Shown here in pieces: positions 51,236 to 58,187 of a DNA stretch of 64,000 nt. The first letter of the stretch is position 1; each line of letters begins with the position of its first letter. The notes beneath the pieces were generated by a model, which saw only the letters and a program-made list of their open reading frames with translations, ran no database searches and was not told the origin of the DNA. The position numbers and the translations under genes are program-made. This DNA is from GCA-2720975 sp964467985 (GTDB lineage Bacteria; Planctomycetota; UBA1135; GCA-002686595): positions 248,001 to 312,000 of the forward strand of contig CAYXTP010000002.1 of the NCBI GenBank assembly GCA_964467985.1, given 5' to 3'.

Positions 51236-51714
51236 CAGGTCCCACGCTCCAGCTGGGTTACGCGGCGGTCCATCTCGCCCTGTTGGACGCCAGCAGCCGC
51301 CGAACGCGTCAAGGCATGCACGAGGATGTCCGATCCGCGCAGGTCCAGGGTGATCGTTCCCGGGGTGAGGGTGATCGAATTGGCGTAGATCACGCGGCCT
51401 AGCTCGGTCTGCTGGCTCGACTGGGTTCGAATCAGGTGCGAATCGATGCCGGGGTCGGACGCCACGACGCGCTTGGCCACGTCGAGATTGGCCTTCACAA
51501 TCTCCATGAGCAACCAAGGCAGGTACCCAAGGCTGCGGAGCGCAAGCCCGTAGTCCAAGGGTTCGGTGCCTGCGATGCGTTCCATGCGGGCCGCAATCCC
51601 CAGCACGGCGAGGCAAGACAGGACTCCGAAGGCCACGATCAGAGGCTCGCCGTGGCCGGACCAAAGGGCCCAAGCCATGCCGAGAATCAGAAGGGGGGGG
51701 AGGAAACGCGCCAT
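51235..51714 (-). CDS. mrpE: Cation/proton antiporter subunit E
   Basis: This 159-residue protein is the first gene of the antiporter operon. Two N-terminal membrane segments (from MARFLPPLLILGMAWALW) precede the family body: YLPWLLMEIVKANLDVAKRVV, with the conserved L-x-E-I-x-K-A-N-x-x-V pattern, and YANSITLTPGTITLDL, the diagnostic NSITLTPGT block, followed by a cytoplasmic tail. The start was set at ATG 51714, giving the usual length of ~160; ATG 51747 would add 11 residues. It is divergent from the membrane-fusion gene across ~160 bp, which must hold both promoters. Confidence 0.95.
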   Translation of the reverse strand: MARFLPPLLILGMAWALWSGHGEPLIVAFGVLSCLAVLGIAARMERIAGTEPLDYGLALRSLGYLPWLLMEIVKANLDVAKRVVASDPGIDSHLIRTQSSQQTELGRVIYANSITLTPGTITLDLRGSDILVHALTRSAAAGVQQGEMDRRVTQLERGT

Positions 51715-51873
51715 GGCCAGAGGGGGCGAAGATGATCCCAACTCCATCGCAAGTCGGCAACCGTGGCTCGGCAGGTTTCTGTGCCCTGCCCTGGGCCCTG
51801 GGAGCGCGAACTGGCTCGGCCTTGGGCACAAAGCGCTGCACCCCGCGAGGTTCGGATCCGTAGGCTAAGTGAC

Positions 51874-52950
51874 ATGAAGAGGCTCCTTGTCGTCTTGGTC
51901 ATCGCTCTCGTTCTCGCCTTTCTTACCTGGGGCCCTAGCTTGGGATCGTCCGGACAGGCCGGTGATTCGACTCCACGCTCGGTGAGGGTGGAGCGCGGCT
52001 CCGTACGCTTGGACGCCGTGGCCGTGGGGCGCATCGAGGCGCTGTTTGAGGTGCCCGTGAAGTCGGCTTCCAGCGGCGTTGTAACGCGCATGTTTGTGAG
52101 CCTGGGCCAGCGCGTCAAGAAAGGCGACCCGCTTGGGGAGGTGCGACCGGTGTTGACCGAGCTGCAGAGGCTCCAGGCTGAACGTGAACTGCTGGCAGCC
52201 CAGGAGGCCCACGAATCGGCCGCAGAGTTGCGGGCTGGCGAAACGCTTGCTGGTCGAACGATGCGCTTGCTCCAAGGCGGTAAGAGCCTAGATCGATTGC
52301 AGCGCGGCGCGACGCGAGCCCGCTCGGACGCGCAGGGGCAGTTGGAATTGCTGCTCAACGGCGAAGCGCAGATTGACGGCAAGTTGATTGACTATGTGAT
52401 TCGAGCTCCGATTGACGGCCATGTCATTACCCTCGATGTCGAGGTGGGTGAGCCAGTCATCCCGGCGAGTTCCTTTGGATCGGGGACCGTGCTCGTGACC
52501 CTTGCGGACCTCTCGCAGCCCGTATTTCGGGGAACCGTGGACGAAATTGACGTGGGCCGCCTGTCCCCCGGAATGGCCGCTGACCTGACCATCGGCGCTC
52601 TACCTGACGAGGTGCTTGCCGGGGAGTTGACCGAAATATCCCTGCGGGCGCAGTCCCGCAACAATGCCGTCGTCTTTGATGTGGAGCTCTCGGTCGATCC
52701 CCCTGAATGGTTTGTGATGCGCTCGGGCTACTCAGCCGTGGCACGCATACGTGTGCAGGAGGCCCTCGACGTACTGGTGCTGCCCGAGCGGGTGGTGAGC
52801 TTTGTCGATGGCCGGGCCTCGGTGTTGGTGGTCGACGGCCAAGGCGGCGAGCGTGAGACCCAGCTGAAATTGGGTCTCTCTGACGGCTTGACGGTTGAAG
52901 TGATTTCTGGACTGGAAGAGGGCAGTCGCGTGCTGGAGCGCAGCTACTGA
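51874..52950 (+). CDS. HlyD/MacA-type periplasmic adaptor (membrane-fusion) protein
   Basis: This 358-residue protein bridges an inner-membrane exporter and an outer-membrane channel. It has an N-terminal membrane segment (KRLLVVLVIALVLAFLTW), a first lipoyl half (VPVKSASSGVVTRMFVSLGQRVKKGDPL), a coiled-coil hairpin of about 90 residues, the second lipoyl half (YVIRAPIDGHVITLDVEVGEPV) and a beta-barrel with LADLSQPVFRGTVDEIDVGRL. This domain order fits MacA/HlyD rather than RND adaptors. The ATG at 51874 gives the signal-anchor directly. It heads a transcript with two permease genes and an ATPase; together they form a MacAB-like exporter. No TolC gene is in the window. Confidence 0.91.
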   Translation: MKRLLVVLVIALVLAFLTWGPSLGSSGQAGDSTPRSVRVERGSVRLDAVAVGRIEALFEVPVKSASSGVVTRMFVSLGQRVKKGDPLGEVRPVLTELQRLQAERELLAAQEAHESAAELRAGETLAGRTMRLLQGGKSLDRLQRGATRARSDAQGQLELLLNGEAQIDGKLIDYVIRAPIDGHVITLDVEVGEPVIPASSFGSGTVLVTLADLSQPVFRGTVDEIDVGRLSPGMAADLTIGALPDEVLAGELTEISLRAQSRNNAVVFDVELSVDPPEWFVMRSGYSAVARIRVQEALDVLVLPERVVSFVDGRASVLVVDGQGGERETQLKLGLSDGLTVEVISGLEEGSRVLERSY

Positions 52951-52962
52951 GGAGACTCTGCG

Positions 52963-54189
52963 GTGCTCATTACCTCCCCGAGCGAGTGGCTGCATGGCCT
53001 TCGCCATCAACGCAGTCGCACCATTTCGACGCTTCTCGGCGTCGGTTGGGGAACCTTCACGGTCGTGGCCATGCTCGCCTTCGGTGAAGGACTGGAGGGC
53101 TTGTTGCGCAAGCGCGCCGAGGGGTTCGGGCGCGGGGTGGTGATTACCTGGATCAACCGAACAACCCGGCCGTATCAGGGCCTACCCGAGGGTCGGCAAC
53201 TACTCGCCACCGATGAGGATGTTGTGGCACTGCTGGATCAGGTTCCGGGCATGGGCGCAGTGAGTTCGGAGTACGTTCGCGCGGAGCGAGTGGAAAGCCG
53301 CGGCAGCATCATTCGAACCACGGTCAACGGCGTGTTTCCGGCCTATGGCCCCATGCGCTCCATGGGCATTGCCGCCGGGGGTCGCTTCCTAAATGACGCG
53401 GACCAACGACATGCACGTCGGGTGGCGTTCTTGGGAAACGAGATCAAGCGCAAACTTCTGGGAACAGGCCCCGCCGTGGGACGAGAAATCGTGCTGGCGG
53501 GTGCTCCCTTCACCGTGATTGGAGTGCTGGAGCCCAAGTTGCAGGACAGTGATTACAACGGTCAGGACGCGGATCGCATTTGCATCCCTTCGGCGACCTA
53601 TCGGCGGCTCTTCGGAGATCGTTGGGTGGACAATTTTGTGTACCAGGCGGCCCGGGTGGAGGACACAGCCCTAGTGATTGACGGCGTCTACCGGGTGCTT
53701 GGGCGACGCCTGAACTTTGACCCTGAGGACCGCGACGCGCTGAATACTTGGGATTCCACGCAGGGGGACAAGATCCGGGCAACGATGTTTGGTGCCATGG
53801 GACTCATGGCAGGTTTGGCGGGCACACTGACCCTGTTGGTTGGGGGCCTCAGCGTGGGCAACCTGATGTTCGTCCTCGTCAAGCGGCGCACGCGCGAAAT
53901 CGGGATTCTGATGTCGTTGGGTGCCGTGCCGCGCTGGGTCTTGTTGGATGTTCTGCTTCAAACTCTCGTGCTTGTTGCGGCTGGAGGCTTGCTTGGCTTT
54001 CTGGCTGCCTGGGGCCTCGTGGGACTCGTGGCGCTGACGCCCTTGACGGAGTCTCTTGGATTCCCGCGCATCTCGATTCCCGTGGCCATCAGCACAGCCG
54101 GACTGCTCATGGGGGTGGGCTTGGCATCGGGTTTCTTTCCAGCCAGGCGCGCCGCGCGCCTCGACCCGGTGAAGGCCCTCGTGGATTGA
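52963..54189 (+). CDS. MacB-like ABC transporter permease 1
   Basis: This 408-residue protein is a MacB/LolE-type permease: an N-terminal helix (~residues 20-40), a large periplasmic MacB-PCD domain (to about 270), and three C-terminal helices with the FtsX block. The start EWLHGLRHQRSRTISTLLGVGWGTFTVVAML and the end ISTAGLLMGVGLASGFFPARRAARLDPVKAL are family-typical, the latter carrying the P-A-R-R-A-A-R-L-D-P motif that contacts the ATPase. It starts with GTG (52963), 12 nt after the adaptor gene. It differs clearly from the second permease, so the transporter is probably a heterodimer. Confidence 0.92.
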   Translation: MLITSPSEWLHGLRHQRSRTISTLLGVGWGTFTVVAMLAFGEGLEGLLRKRAEGFGRGVVITWINRTTRPYQGLPEGRQLLATDEDVVALLDQVPGMGAVSSEYVRAERVESRGSIIRTTVNGVFPAYGPMRSMGIAAGGRFLNDADQRHARRVAFLGNEIKRKLLGTGPAVGREIVLAGAPFTVIGVLEPKLQDSDYNGQDADRICIPSATYRRLFGDRWVDNFVYQAARVEDTALVIDGVYRVLGRRLNFDPEDRDALNTWDSTQGDKIRATMFGAMGLMAGLAGTLTLLVGGLSVGNLMFVLVKRRTREIGILMSLGAVPRWVLLDVLLQTLVLVAAGGLLGFLAAWGLVGLVALTPLTESLGFPRISIPVAISTAGLLMGVGLASGFFPARRAARLDPVKALVD

Positions 54190-54190
54190 G

Positions 54191-55432
54191 ATGGGATTAT
54201 TCCTTTCTCAACTGCGCGACCTGTGGTCCGAGAAGGGGCGCGTGGGATGGGTCGCCCTGGGTGTGGCCTGGGGAACCCTCTCCCTGACTCTACTGGTCGG
54301 ATTCGGCAGTAGTTTTGTGCGCGGGGCCAACACGACCATCGAGAACTTTGGGGTCAATCTATTGCGGATTGGGGGCGGCGCAACGACGCGGCCCCACAAG
54401 GGTATGAGCGCAGGCAGGCCGATCCGTCTGCGACCCGAAGATGAGCCGTGGCTACAGAGTCAGGTGCCTGAGGCTGAGGCCGTGGCACTCGAGTACTCCA
54501 GCGGCAGTGGGAATCCTGTGCGGTACGGCGAGCAGCAGGTCAACGCACCGCTCTCCGGCTGCGGATCGGCCTTCCTCGAGCTGCGCGGGATGATTCCTCA
54601 GAGTGGCGGTCGCTTCATCAATGCGATGGATGTGGAGCAGCATCGGCGTGTGTGCTTCTTGGGCCACCGGACCAAGCAGCGACTCTTTGGGGACGCCGCT
54701 GCGGTGGGGGCCCTGGTCGAGATCGACGGCGCCCCGTTCACGGTGATTGGAGTCAGAGTTCCAACCGTGACCGTTGCGAGCTACAACGGAGACGATCGCG
54801 ACAAGGTGTGCATTCCTCACACGACCTTTCGCGATCTGAGGGGCTGGACCGGCATCAGTTTCCTGTTCGTCAAGTTGCAAGACCCGGACATGAAGAGGCG
54901 ACTGATCCGATCGGTCTACACCGCGCTGGGTGCCCGGCATGGATTCGATGCGCGTGATGAGGATGCCCTAGATGTTCAGGATTACTTGGCCATCCAGGAC
55001 ATGGTCAACGGCATGCTCGACGGCAATCGGTACTTCAACGGCATTGTCGGGTTCTTCGGGTTGTTGGTGGCCATGTTGGGAGTGATGAACGTCATGCACG
55101 CCATGGTGGAAGAACGCAGCTCGGAAATCGGACTCTGCATGGCGCTGGGTGCCACACCGCGCGATGTCGCCCAGGAGCGCGTCGTCGAGGGGCTCTTGGT
55201 GACCCTACTCGGTGGCGCGTTGGGGTTGGCCACCTGCGCAGGCCTCATGGCGTTGATCAGGCAAGTCCCGCTGGAAGCAGAAGTGCGGGCCTACTTGGGC
55301 GATCCCGTGCTCTCAATGGAACTCGGCCTCGTCGTCGTGTTGATCTTGGCCTTGGCCGGCTGTGTGGCCGGTTGGTTTCCCGCGCGTCGCGCGGCCGCTT
55401 TGGACCCGATTTCTACCCTGCGTGAGGAATGA
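54191..55432 (+). CDS. MacB-like ABC transporter permease 2
   Basis: This 413-residue second permease has the same plan: first helix, periplasmic PCD domain (~residues 45-270) and three helices at the end with LGVMNVMHAMVEERSSEIGLCMALGATPRDV and AGCVAGWFPARRAAALDPISTLREE. The two permeases share the pattern of the PCD loop (AAGGRFLNDADQRHARRV against SGGRFINAMDVEQHRRV) but are otherwise only moderately alike. It starts at ATG 54191, one base after the stop of permease 1. Its stop overlaps the ATPase start by 4 nt (ATGA). Confidence 0.92.
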   Translation: MGLFLSQLRDLWSEKGRVGWVALGVAWGTLSLTLLVGFGSSFVRGANTTIENFGVNLLRIGGGATTRPHKGMSAGRPIRLRPEDEPWLQSQVPEAEAVALEYSSGSGNPVRYGEQQVNAPLSGCGSAFLELRGMIPQSGGRFINAMDVEQHRRVCFLGHRTKQRLFGDAAAVGALVEIDGAPFTVIGVRVPTVTVASYNGDDRDKVCIPHTTFRDLRGWTGISFLFVKLQDPDMKRRLIRSVYTALGARHGFDARDEDALDVQDYLAIQDMVNGMLDGNRYFNGIVGFFGLLVAMLGVMNVMHAMVEERSSEIGLCMALGATPRDVAQERVVEGLLVTLLGGALGLATCAGLMALIRQVPLEAEVRAYLGDPVLSMELGLVVVLILALAGCVAGWFPARRAAALDPISTLREE

Positions 55433-56115
55433 CCATGATCGAGATGCACGCAATCACCAGGGAGTACTCCACCGCAGGGGCCGTCGTGCGGGCCTTGGTG
55501 GACACGGATCTGACCGTGGAGGCTGGCGAGTACGTCTCAATCCTCGGGCCCTCGGGCTCCGGCAAGTCGACGCTCATGCACATCCTCGGCTGCCTGGACA
55601 GCCCGACTAGTGGGACCTACCACTTTGAGGGACGGGACGTTTCCAGGCTCAATCGCACGGAAATGGCTCATGTGCGCAACCAGGGAATTGGGTTTGTCTT
55701 TCAGCGTTTCCACCTGCTGCCACGCTCCACTGCGCTGGAGAACGTCGCCACCCCCCTGCGTTTCGCTCGTTGGAAACCGAAGAGGCGCAGGCAGCGGGCG
55801 CAGGACTTGCTGGAGCGTGTGGGACTGGCCGACAGGTTGTCGCACCGACCCGCGGAACTCTCGGGGGGCCAGCAACAACGGGTGGCTATCGCGCGCGCCC
55901 TGGCCATGTCCCCTCGGCTCTTGCTGGCCGATGAGCCCACCGGGAATCTGGACACCCAGGCTGGCGCGGAAATTATCGAGCTACTCGAGGAGGTCAACCG
56001 TGAAGGAACCACCGTCATGGTCGTGACGCACGACGGGGCGCTCTCAGAGCGAACGCCACGTGTCGTGCGTATGCTGGACGGAAAAATCGAAACCGTTACC
56101 GGCCTCTCGCGCTAG
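55429..56115 (+). CDS. ABC transporter ATP-binding protein, MacB/LolD type
   Basis: This 228-residue ATPase drives the exporter above. Walker A is GPSGSGKST from residue 41, the Q-loop reads GFVFQRFHLLPRSTALENV, the signature is LSGGQQQRVAIARAL (from 144), Walker B is LLLADEPTGNLD near 168 and the switch His is in VVTHD. FVFQxFHLLPxxTALENV is diagnostic of the LolD/MacB group. It starts at an ATG overlapping the permease stop (ATGA). The last 15 nt fall within a nested inverted repeat (56101-56158). Cargo could be lipoproteins, peptides or antibiotics; nothing here says which. Confidence 0.96.
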   Translation: MTMIEMHAITREYSTAGAVVRALVDTDLTVEAGEYVSILGPSGSGKSTLMHILGCLDSPTSGTYHFEGRDVSRLNRTEMAHVRNQGIGFVFQRFHLLPRSTALENVATPLRFARWKPKRRRQRAQDLLERVGLADRLSHRPAELSGGQQQRVAIARALAMSPRLLLADEPTGNLDTQAGAEIIELLEEVNREGTTVMVVTHDGALSERTPRVVRMLDGKIETVTGLSR

Positions 56116-56158
56116 GAATGACGCGCCCCCCTGCGGCGGAGCGTCACTCGAGAAGGCC
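56101..56158 (+). other. Nested inverted repeat spanning the end of the ABC ATPase gene
   Basis: The outer stem pairs GGCCTCTCG (56101-56109) with CGAGAAGGCC (56149-56158), nine pairs with one bulged A. The inner stem pairs TGACGC (56119-56124) with GCGTCA (56141-56146). The stop codon of the ATPase gene lies between the stems on the left side, and the ATG of the small ORF follows immediately on the right. There is no T run, so it is not a classical terminator; an RNA processing or attenuation element is possible. Confidence 0.55.
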
Positions 56159-56263
56159 ATGACCCAGACGCCCCAGAAACTCCTACTTTCTCTGCTGCTC
56201 GGCCTGGTGACTCTACTAGGGATCGCCTTGCTGACCGGATTGTTCGACAGCGCTTCAGGGTAG
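56159..56263 (+). CDS. Putative small single-pass membrane protein
   Basis: This 34-codon ORF encodes a polar start (MTQTPQK), a hydrophobic segment of about 20 residues (LLLSLLLGLVTLLGIALLT) and a short polar end (FDSASG). It begins directly after the nested inverted repeat, 43 nt past the ATPase stop, in the same direction. GAGAAGG just before the ATG is too close to act well as a ribosome-binding site and would be paired in the hairpin. It may be an accessory peptide of the exporter, as small membrane peptides often accompany ABC exporters, but its short length makes chance a real possibility. Confidence 0.4.
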   Translation: MTQTPQKLLLSLLLGLVTLLGIALLTGLFDSASG

Positions 56264-56610
56264 ATTGGAGCGCAGAGCTGAGTACCGGCACCTTGTTTGA
56301 ATGGGTGGGCGGGAAATACGAGCGGGTACGCCTCGTCCCCTGCCTACTGAGACCCCACGACCCGGCCCTAATTCAGTTCTGGTTGCCGGTGGGGCACGTC
56401 GGGAGACCATGATGTGACATGGGGATCGTCGATCCTGGCGCCCAAGGATGGGTATTGCGTCGGGACAGACGTGCATGGGTCCAGTAGCTTATTGCAAGTC
56501 ACCCACGGATACGGCCTCGATTCTGTCGCCCACTCCCTGGCCCTCTTGCCATTCAACCCAATCCTGAGGCTTCCATTGCCTGGAGCGAGGACGCCGACGC
56601 ATTCCCACCC
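56264..56610. other. Intergenic region upstream of the nickel SOD gene
   Basis: 347 bp without a convincing gene. A 66-codon frame at 56414-56614 is open but ends in a proline/histidine tail that overlaps the SOD start and has no recognisable domain. A short palindrome GGATC-GTC-GATCC lies at 56423-56435. It should hold the sodN promoter, but I could not make out a -35/-10 pair or a known operator. Confidence 0.45.
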
Positions 56611-57153
56611 ATGAAACTCCTCATCACGACAGCCGCTCTGGCCGGCACCCTCTTTGTTCCGTCTTCCACTAACGAGCCCAGCGCGAGGAGCATTACCGCC
56701 GCGCCGACCACGCTGCACTGCCAGGTCCCCTGTGGCATCTACGGGGACGCCATGCGCATCGACATGCTGATGGAGGATTGCGCAACGATCGAAAAGGGCA
56801 TGCAACAATTGCAAGCCATGGACGAGTCCGAAGCCCCGAGCAAGAACCAAATGGTGCGCTGGGTCATGACCAAGGATGACCACGCCCAGAAAATCCAGAC
56901 CATGGTCGCCTCGTATTGGCTTGCCCAACGGATCAAGTCGCCCAAGGAGGATAGCGCTGGGGCCCGAGCCAAGTATCGCGATCAACTCGAGCTCATGCAT
57001 CAGATGACGGTCAGCGCCATGAAGTGCAAGCAAACGACTGATACGAGTCATGTGGATGCACTGCGCGCGGCGGCACTCAAGTTCAGCGGCCTCTACTTCA
57101 AGGCAGAGGATCTCAAGCACATCCAGGAGCACCACGCTGGTGGACACAAGTAG
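56611..57153 (+). CDS. sodN: Nickel-containing superoxide dismutase with export signal
   Basis: NiSOD dismutates superoxide with a nickel centre bound by the first residues of the mature chain. The 180-residue precursor has a hydrophobic signal-like start (KLLITTAALAGTLFVP), a short Ser/Thr/Ala-rich pro-segment and then H36-C37-QV-P-C41-G-I-Y44, which equals the nickel hook HCxxPCGxY. H36 must become the N terminus, so cleavage after L35 is required. The rest of the mature chain (~145 residues) is helical as in the family, with WVMTKDDHAQKIQTMVASYW in the middle. A His-rich tail (KHIQEHHAGGHK) is unusual and could bind metal. No sodX maturase is adjacent. The ATG at 56611 starts the signal directly. 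The hydrophobic start suggests a periplasmic enzyme, unlike the streptomycete form. Confidence 0.9.
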   Translation: MKLLITTAALAGTLFVPSSTNEPSARSITAAPTTLHCQVPCGIYGDAMRIDMLMEDCATIEKGMQQLQAMDESEAPSKNQMVRWVMTKDDHAQKIQTMVASYWLAQRIKSPKEDSAGARAKYRDQLELMHQMTVSAMKCKQTTDTSHVDALRAAALKFSGLYFKAEDLKHIQEHHAGGHK

Positions 57154-57292
57154 AGGGCGCTAGACATCGATACGCGCGGGCGAGGCTGGAGGGGGTGGTG
57201 CGCGTGACAGCCGTCGTGCCTCGAACTCCGGTTGCTGCGTCCAGCTCATGCTGCCGTGGACGGCCTGAACAGATACATGGGTGGGTGCCCGC

Positions 57293-57709
57293 ATGCTGAT
57301 GCAGTGCGTGCGCAATGCACTGTGGGCGCCCACCCTCGTATTCTTGGCTCACCTATTTCTCTCCCGGGGAATTGGGGCCTACGGCGTGCTTCCTTGGCTC
57401 GACAAACCCGTGCACCTACTCGGTGGGGCGGCCATTGCCTATTTCTTCGATTGCAGCTTGGGCATTCTTGAGGAACACGGAATGCTGGAGGCGACGGGGG
57501 ACCGGGTGCGCTGGTTGCTGGCCGCCACGCTCACGGCGTCGGCGACCATCGTGTGGGAGTTCGCTGAGTACACCACGGATCGGCTTGGCTGGACGCGAGC
57601 CCAGGCTGGGCTGGAAGACACCCTCGGGGACATGGCACTTGGCCTGCTGGGCGGCCTCATGTGGCTTTGGGCACGGAGCGCAAGGCGCAGGCTTCCCCCT
57701 CGCGAGTGA
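57293..57709 (+). CDS. Small multi-pass membrane protein (DUF2238/YjdF-like)
   Basis: This 138-residue protein has about four membrane segments and the pattern DKPVHLLGGAAIAYFF ... TIVWEFAEYTTDRLG ... GLEDTLGDMALGLLGGL. The D-x-x-x-H-x-x-G-G, W-E-x-x-E and D-T-x-x-D-x-x-x-x-x-x-G elements are shared by a group of small bacterial membrane proteins of unknown function. The alignment of His, Glu and Asp residues inside helices hints at a metal or lipid-head-group site, but that is speculation. The start is ATG 57293 (GTG 57281 would add four residues). It lies 139 bp after sodN, on the same strand. Confidence 0.78.
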   Translation: MLMQCVRNALWAPTLVFLAHLFLSRGIGAYGVLPWLDKPVHLLGGAAIAYFFDCSLGILEEHGMLEATGDRVRWLLAATLTASATIVWEFAEYTTDRLGWTRAQAGLEDTLGDMALGLLGGLMWLWARSARRRLPPRE

Positions 57710-58119
57710 CAACTCCGAGCTGCACAGCCCACAAGAAGGCGGTGGCCCAACGCATACCCAAATGTGGCAAGCGTGCCTTGCTTGGGTTCACAACCGAGGT
57801 GAGTTTGGAGGGCCACCCGGAAGACGTTCGGATGCGCCTCCCGAATGCATGTGGCGGGCGCTTGCTGGGTGAGTGCGCGCGGTCGTCTCGGTGTCAACCA
57901 GCCTGCTTGGGAAGGGCAACGGCCTGACACGGGTGATACACAAGCGCACCGTCTTGCGGGACTTACCCAAGATGGACCCGAATCCGATCTTTGGTGAAAC
58001 ACGCGCGAGGTAATTCCGTAGGTAAACGGTAGACTGGCGTAGCTCGGCCTGGAATCAGAGGAATTCGTGGCCGGCGATGTGCGCTGCCCACCCTGCATTC
58101 ACTATTCCATCCATCCCGA

Positions 58120-58133
58120 TCGGCCTCGGCCGA
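58120..58133. promoter_or_regulatory. Operator-like dyad, copy 1
   Basis: TCGGCC-TC-GGCCGA is a perfect 6-bp inverted repeat with a 2-nt spacer. It lies 55 nt before the TPR start. The same half-sites and spacer length recur 28 bp downstream, which fits two regulator dimers bound on nearly the same DNA face (about 2.7 turns apart), or two short RNA hairpins in the leader. No regulator gene is adjacent. Confidence 0.5.
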
Positions 58134-58145
58134 GCAGGTCATTAC

Positions 58146-58163
58146 GTTCGGCCGTGGCCGAAC
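58146..58163. promoter_or_regulatory. Operator-like dyad, copy 2
   Basis: GTTCGGCC-GT-GGCCGAAC is a perfect 8-bp inverted repeat with a 2-nt spacer, containing the same TCGGCCNNGGCCGA core as copy 1. It ends 24 nt before the TPR start codon. A role as an operator or as a leader hairpin controlling translation is possible. Confidence 0.52.
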
Positions 58164-58187
58164 AGCGGCGAGCCCGCGGAGAACTCC

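Larger units (their letters stand above)
57710..58187. other. Intergenic region with twin palindromes before the TPR operon
   Basis: 478 bp between the small membrane protein and the TPR gene. No open frame here resembles a protein; those present are Arg/Pro/Ser-rich. The right end carries two copies of one dyad (listed separately) and a GGAG at 58178-58181, six bases before the TPR start. Nothing that looks like a tRNA, a riboswitch or a terminator with a T run was seen. The promoter of the TPR-exbB-exbD operon should be here. Confidence 0.5.

Noticed and set aside
56414..56614. 66-codon frame before sodN
   Set aside because: Ends in a proline/histidine run, overlaps the sodN start, and shows no ribosome-binding site or domain.
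57661..57970. Small frames on both strands between the DUF2238-like and TPR genes
   Set aside because: Composition is shadow-like and no family is recognised.
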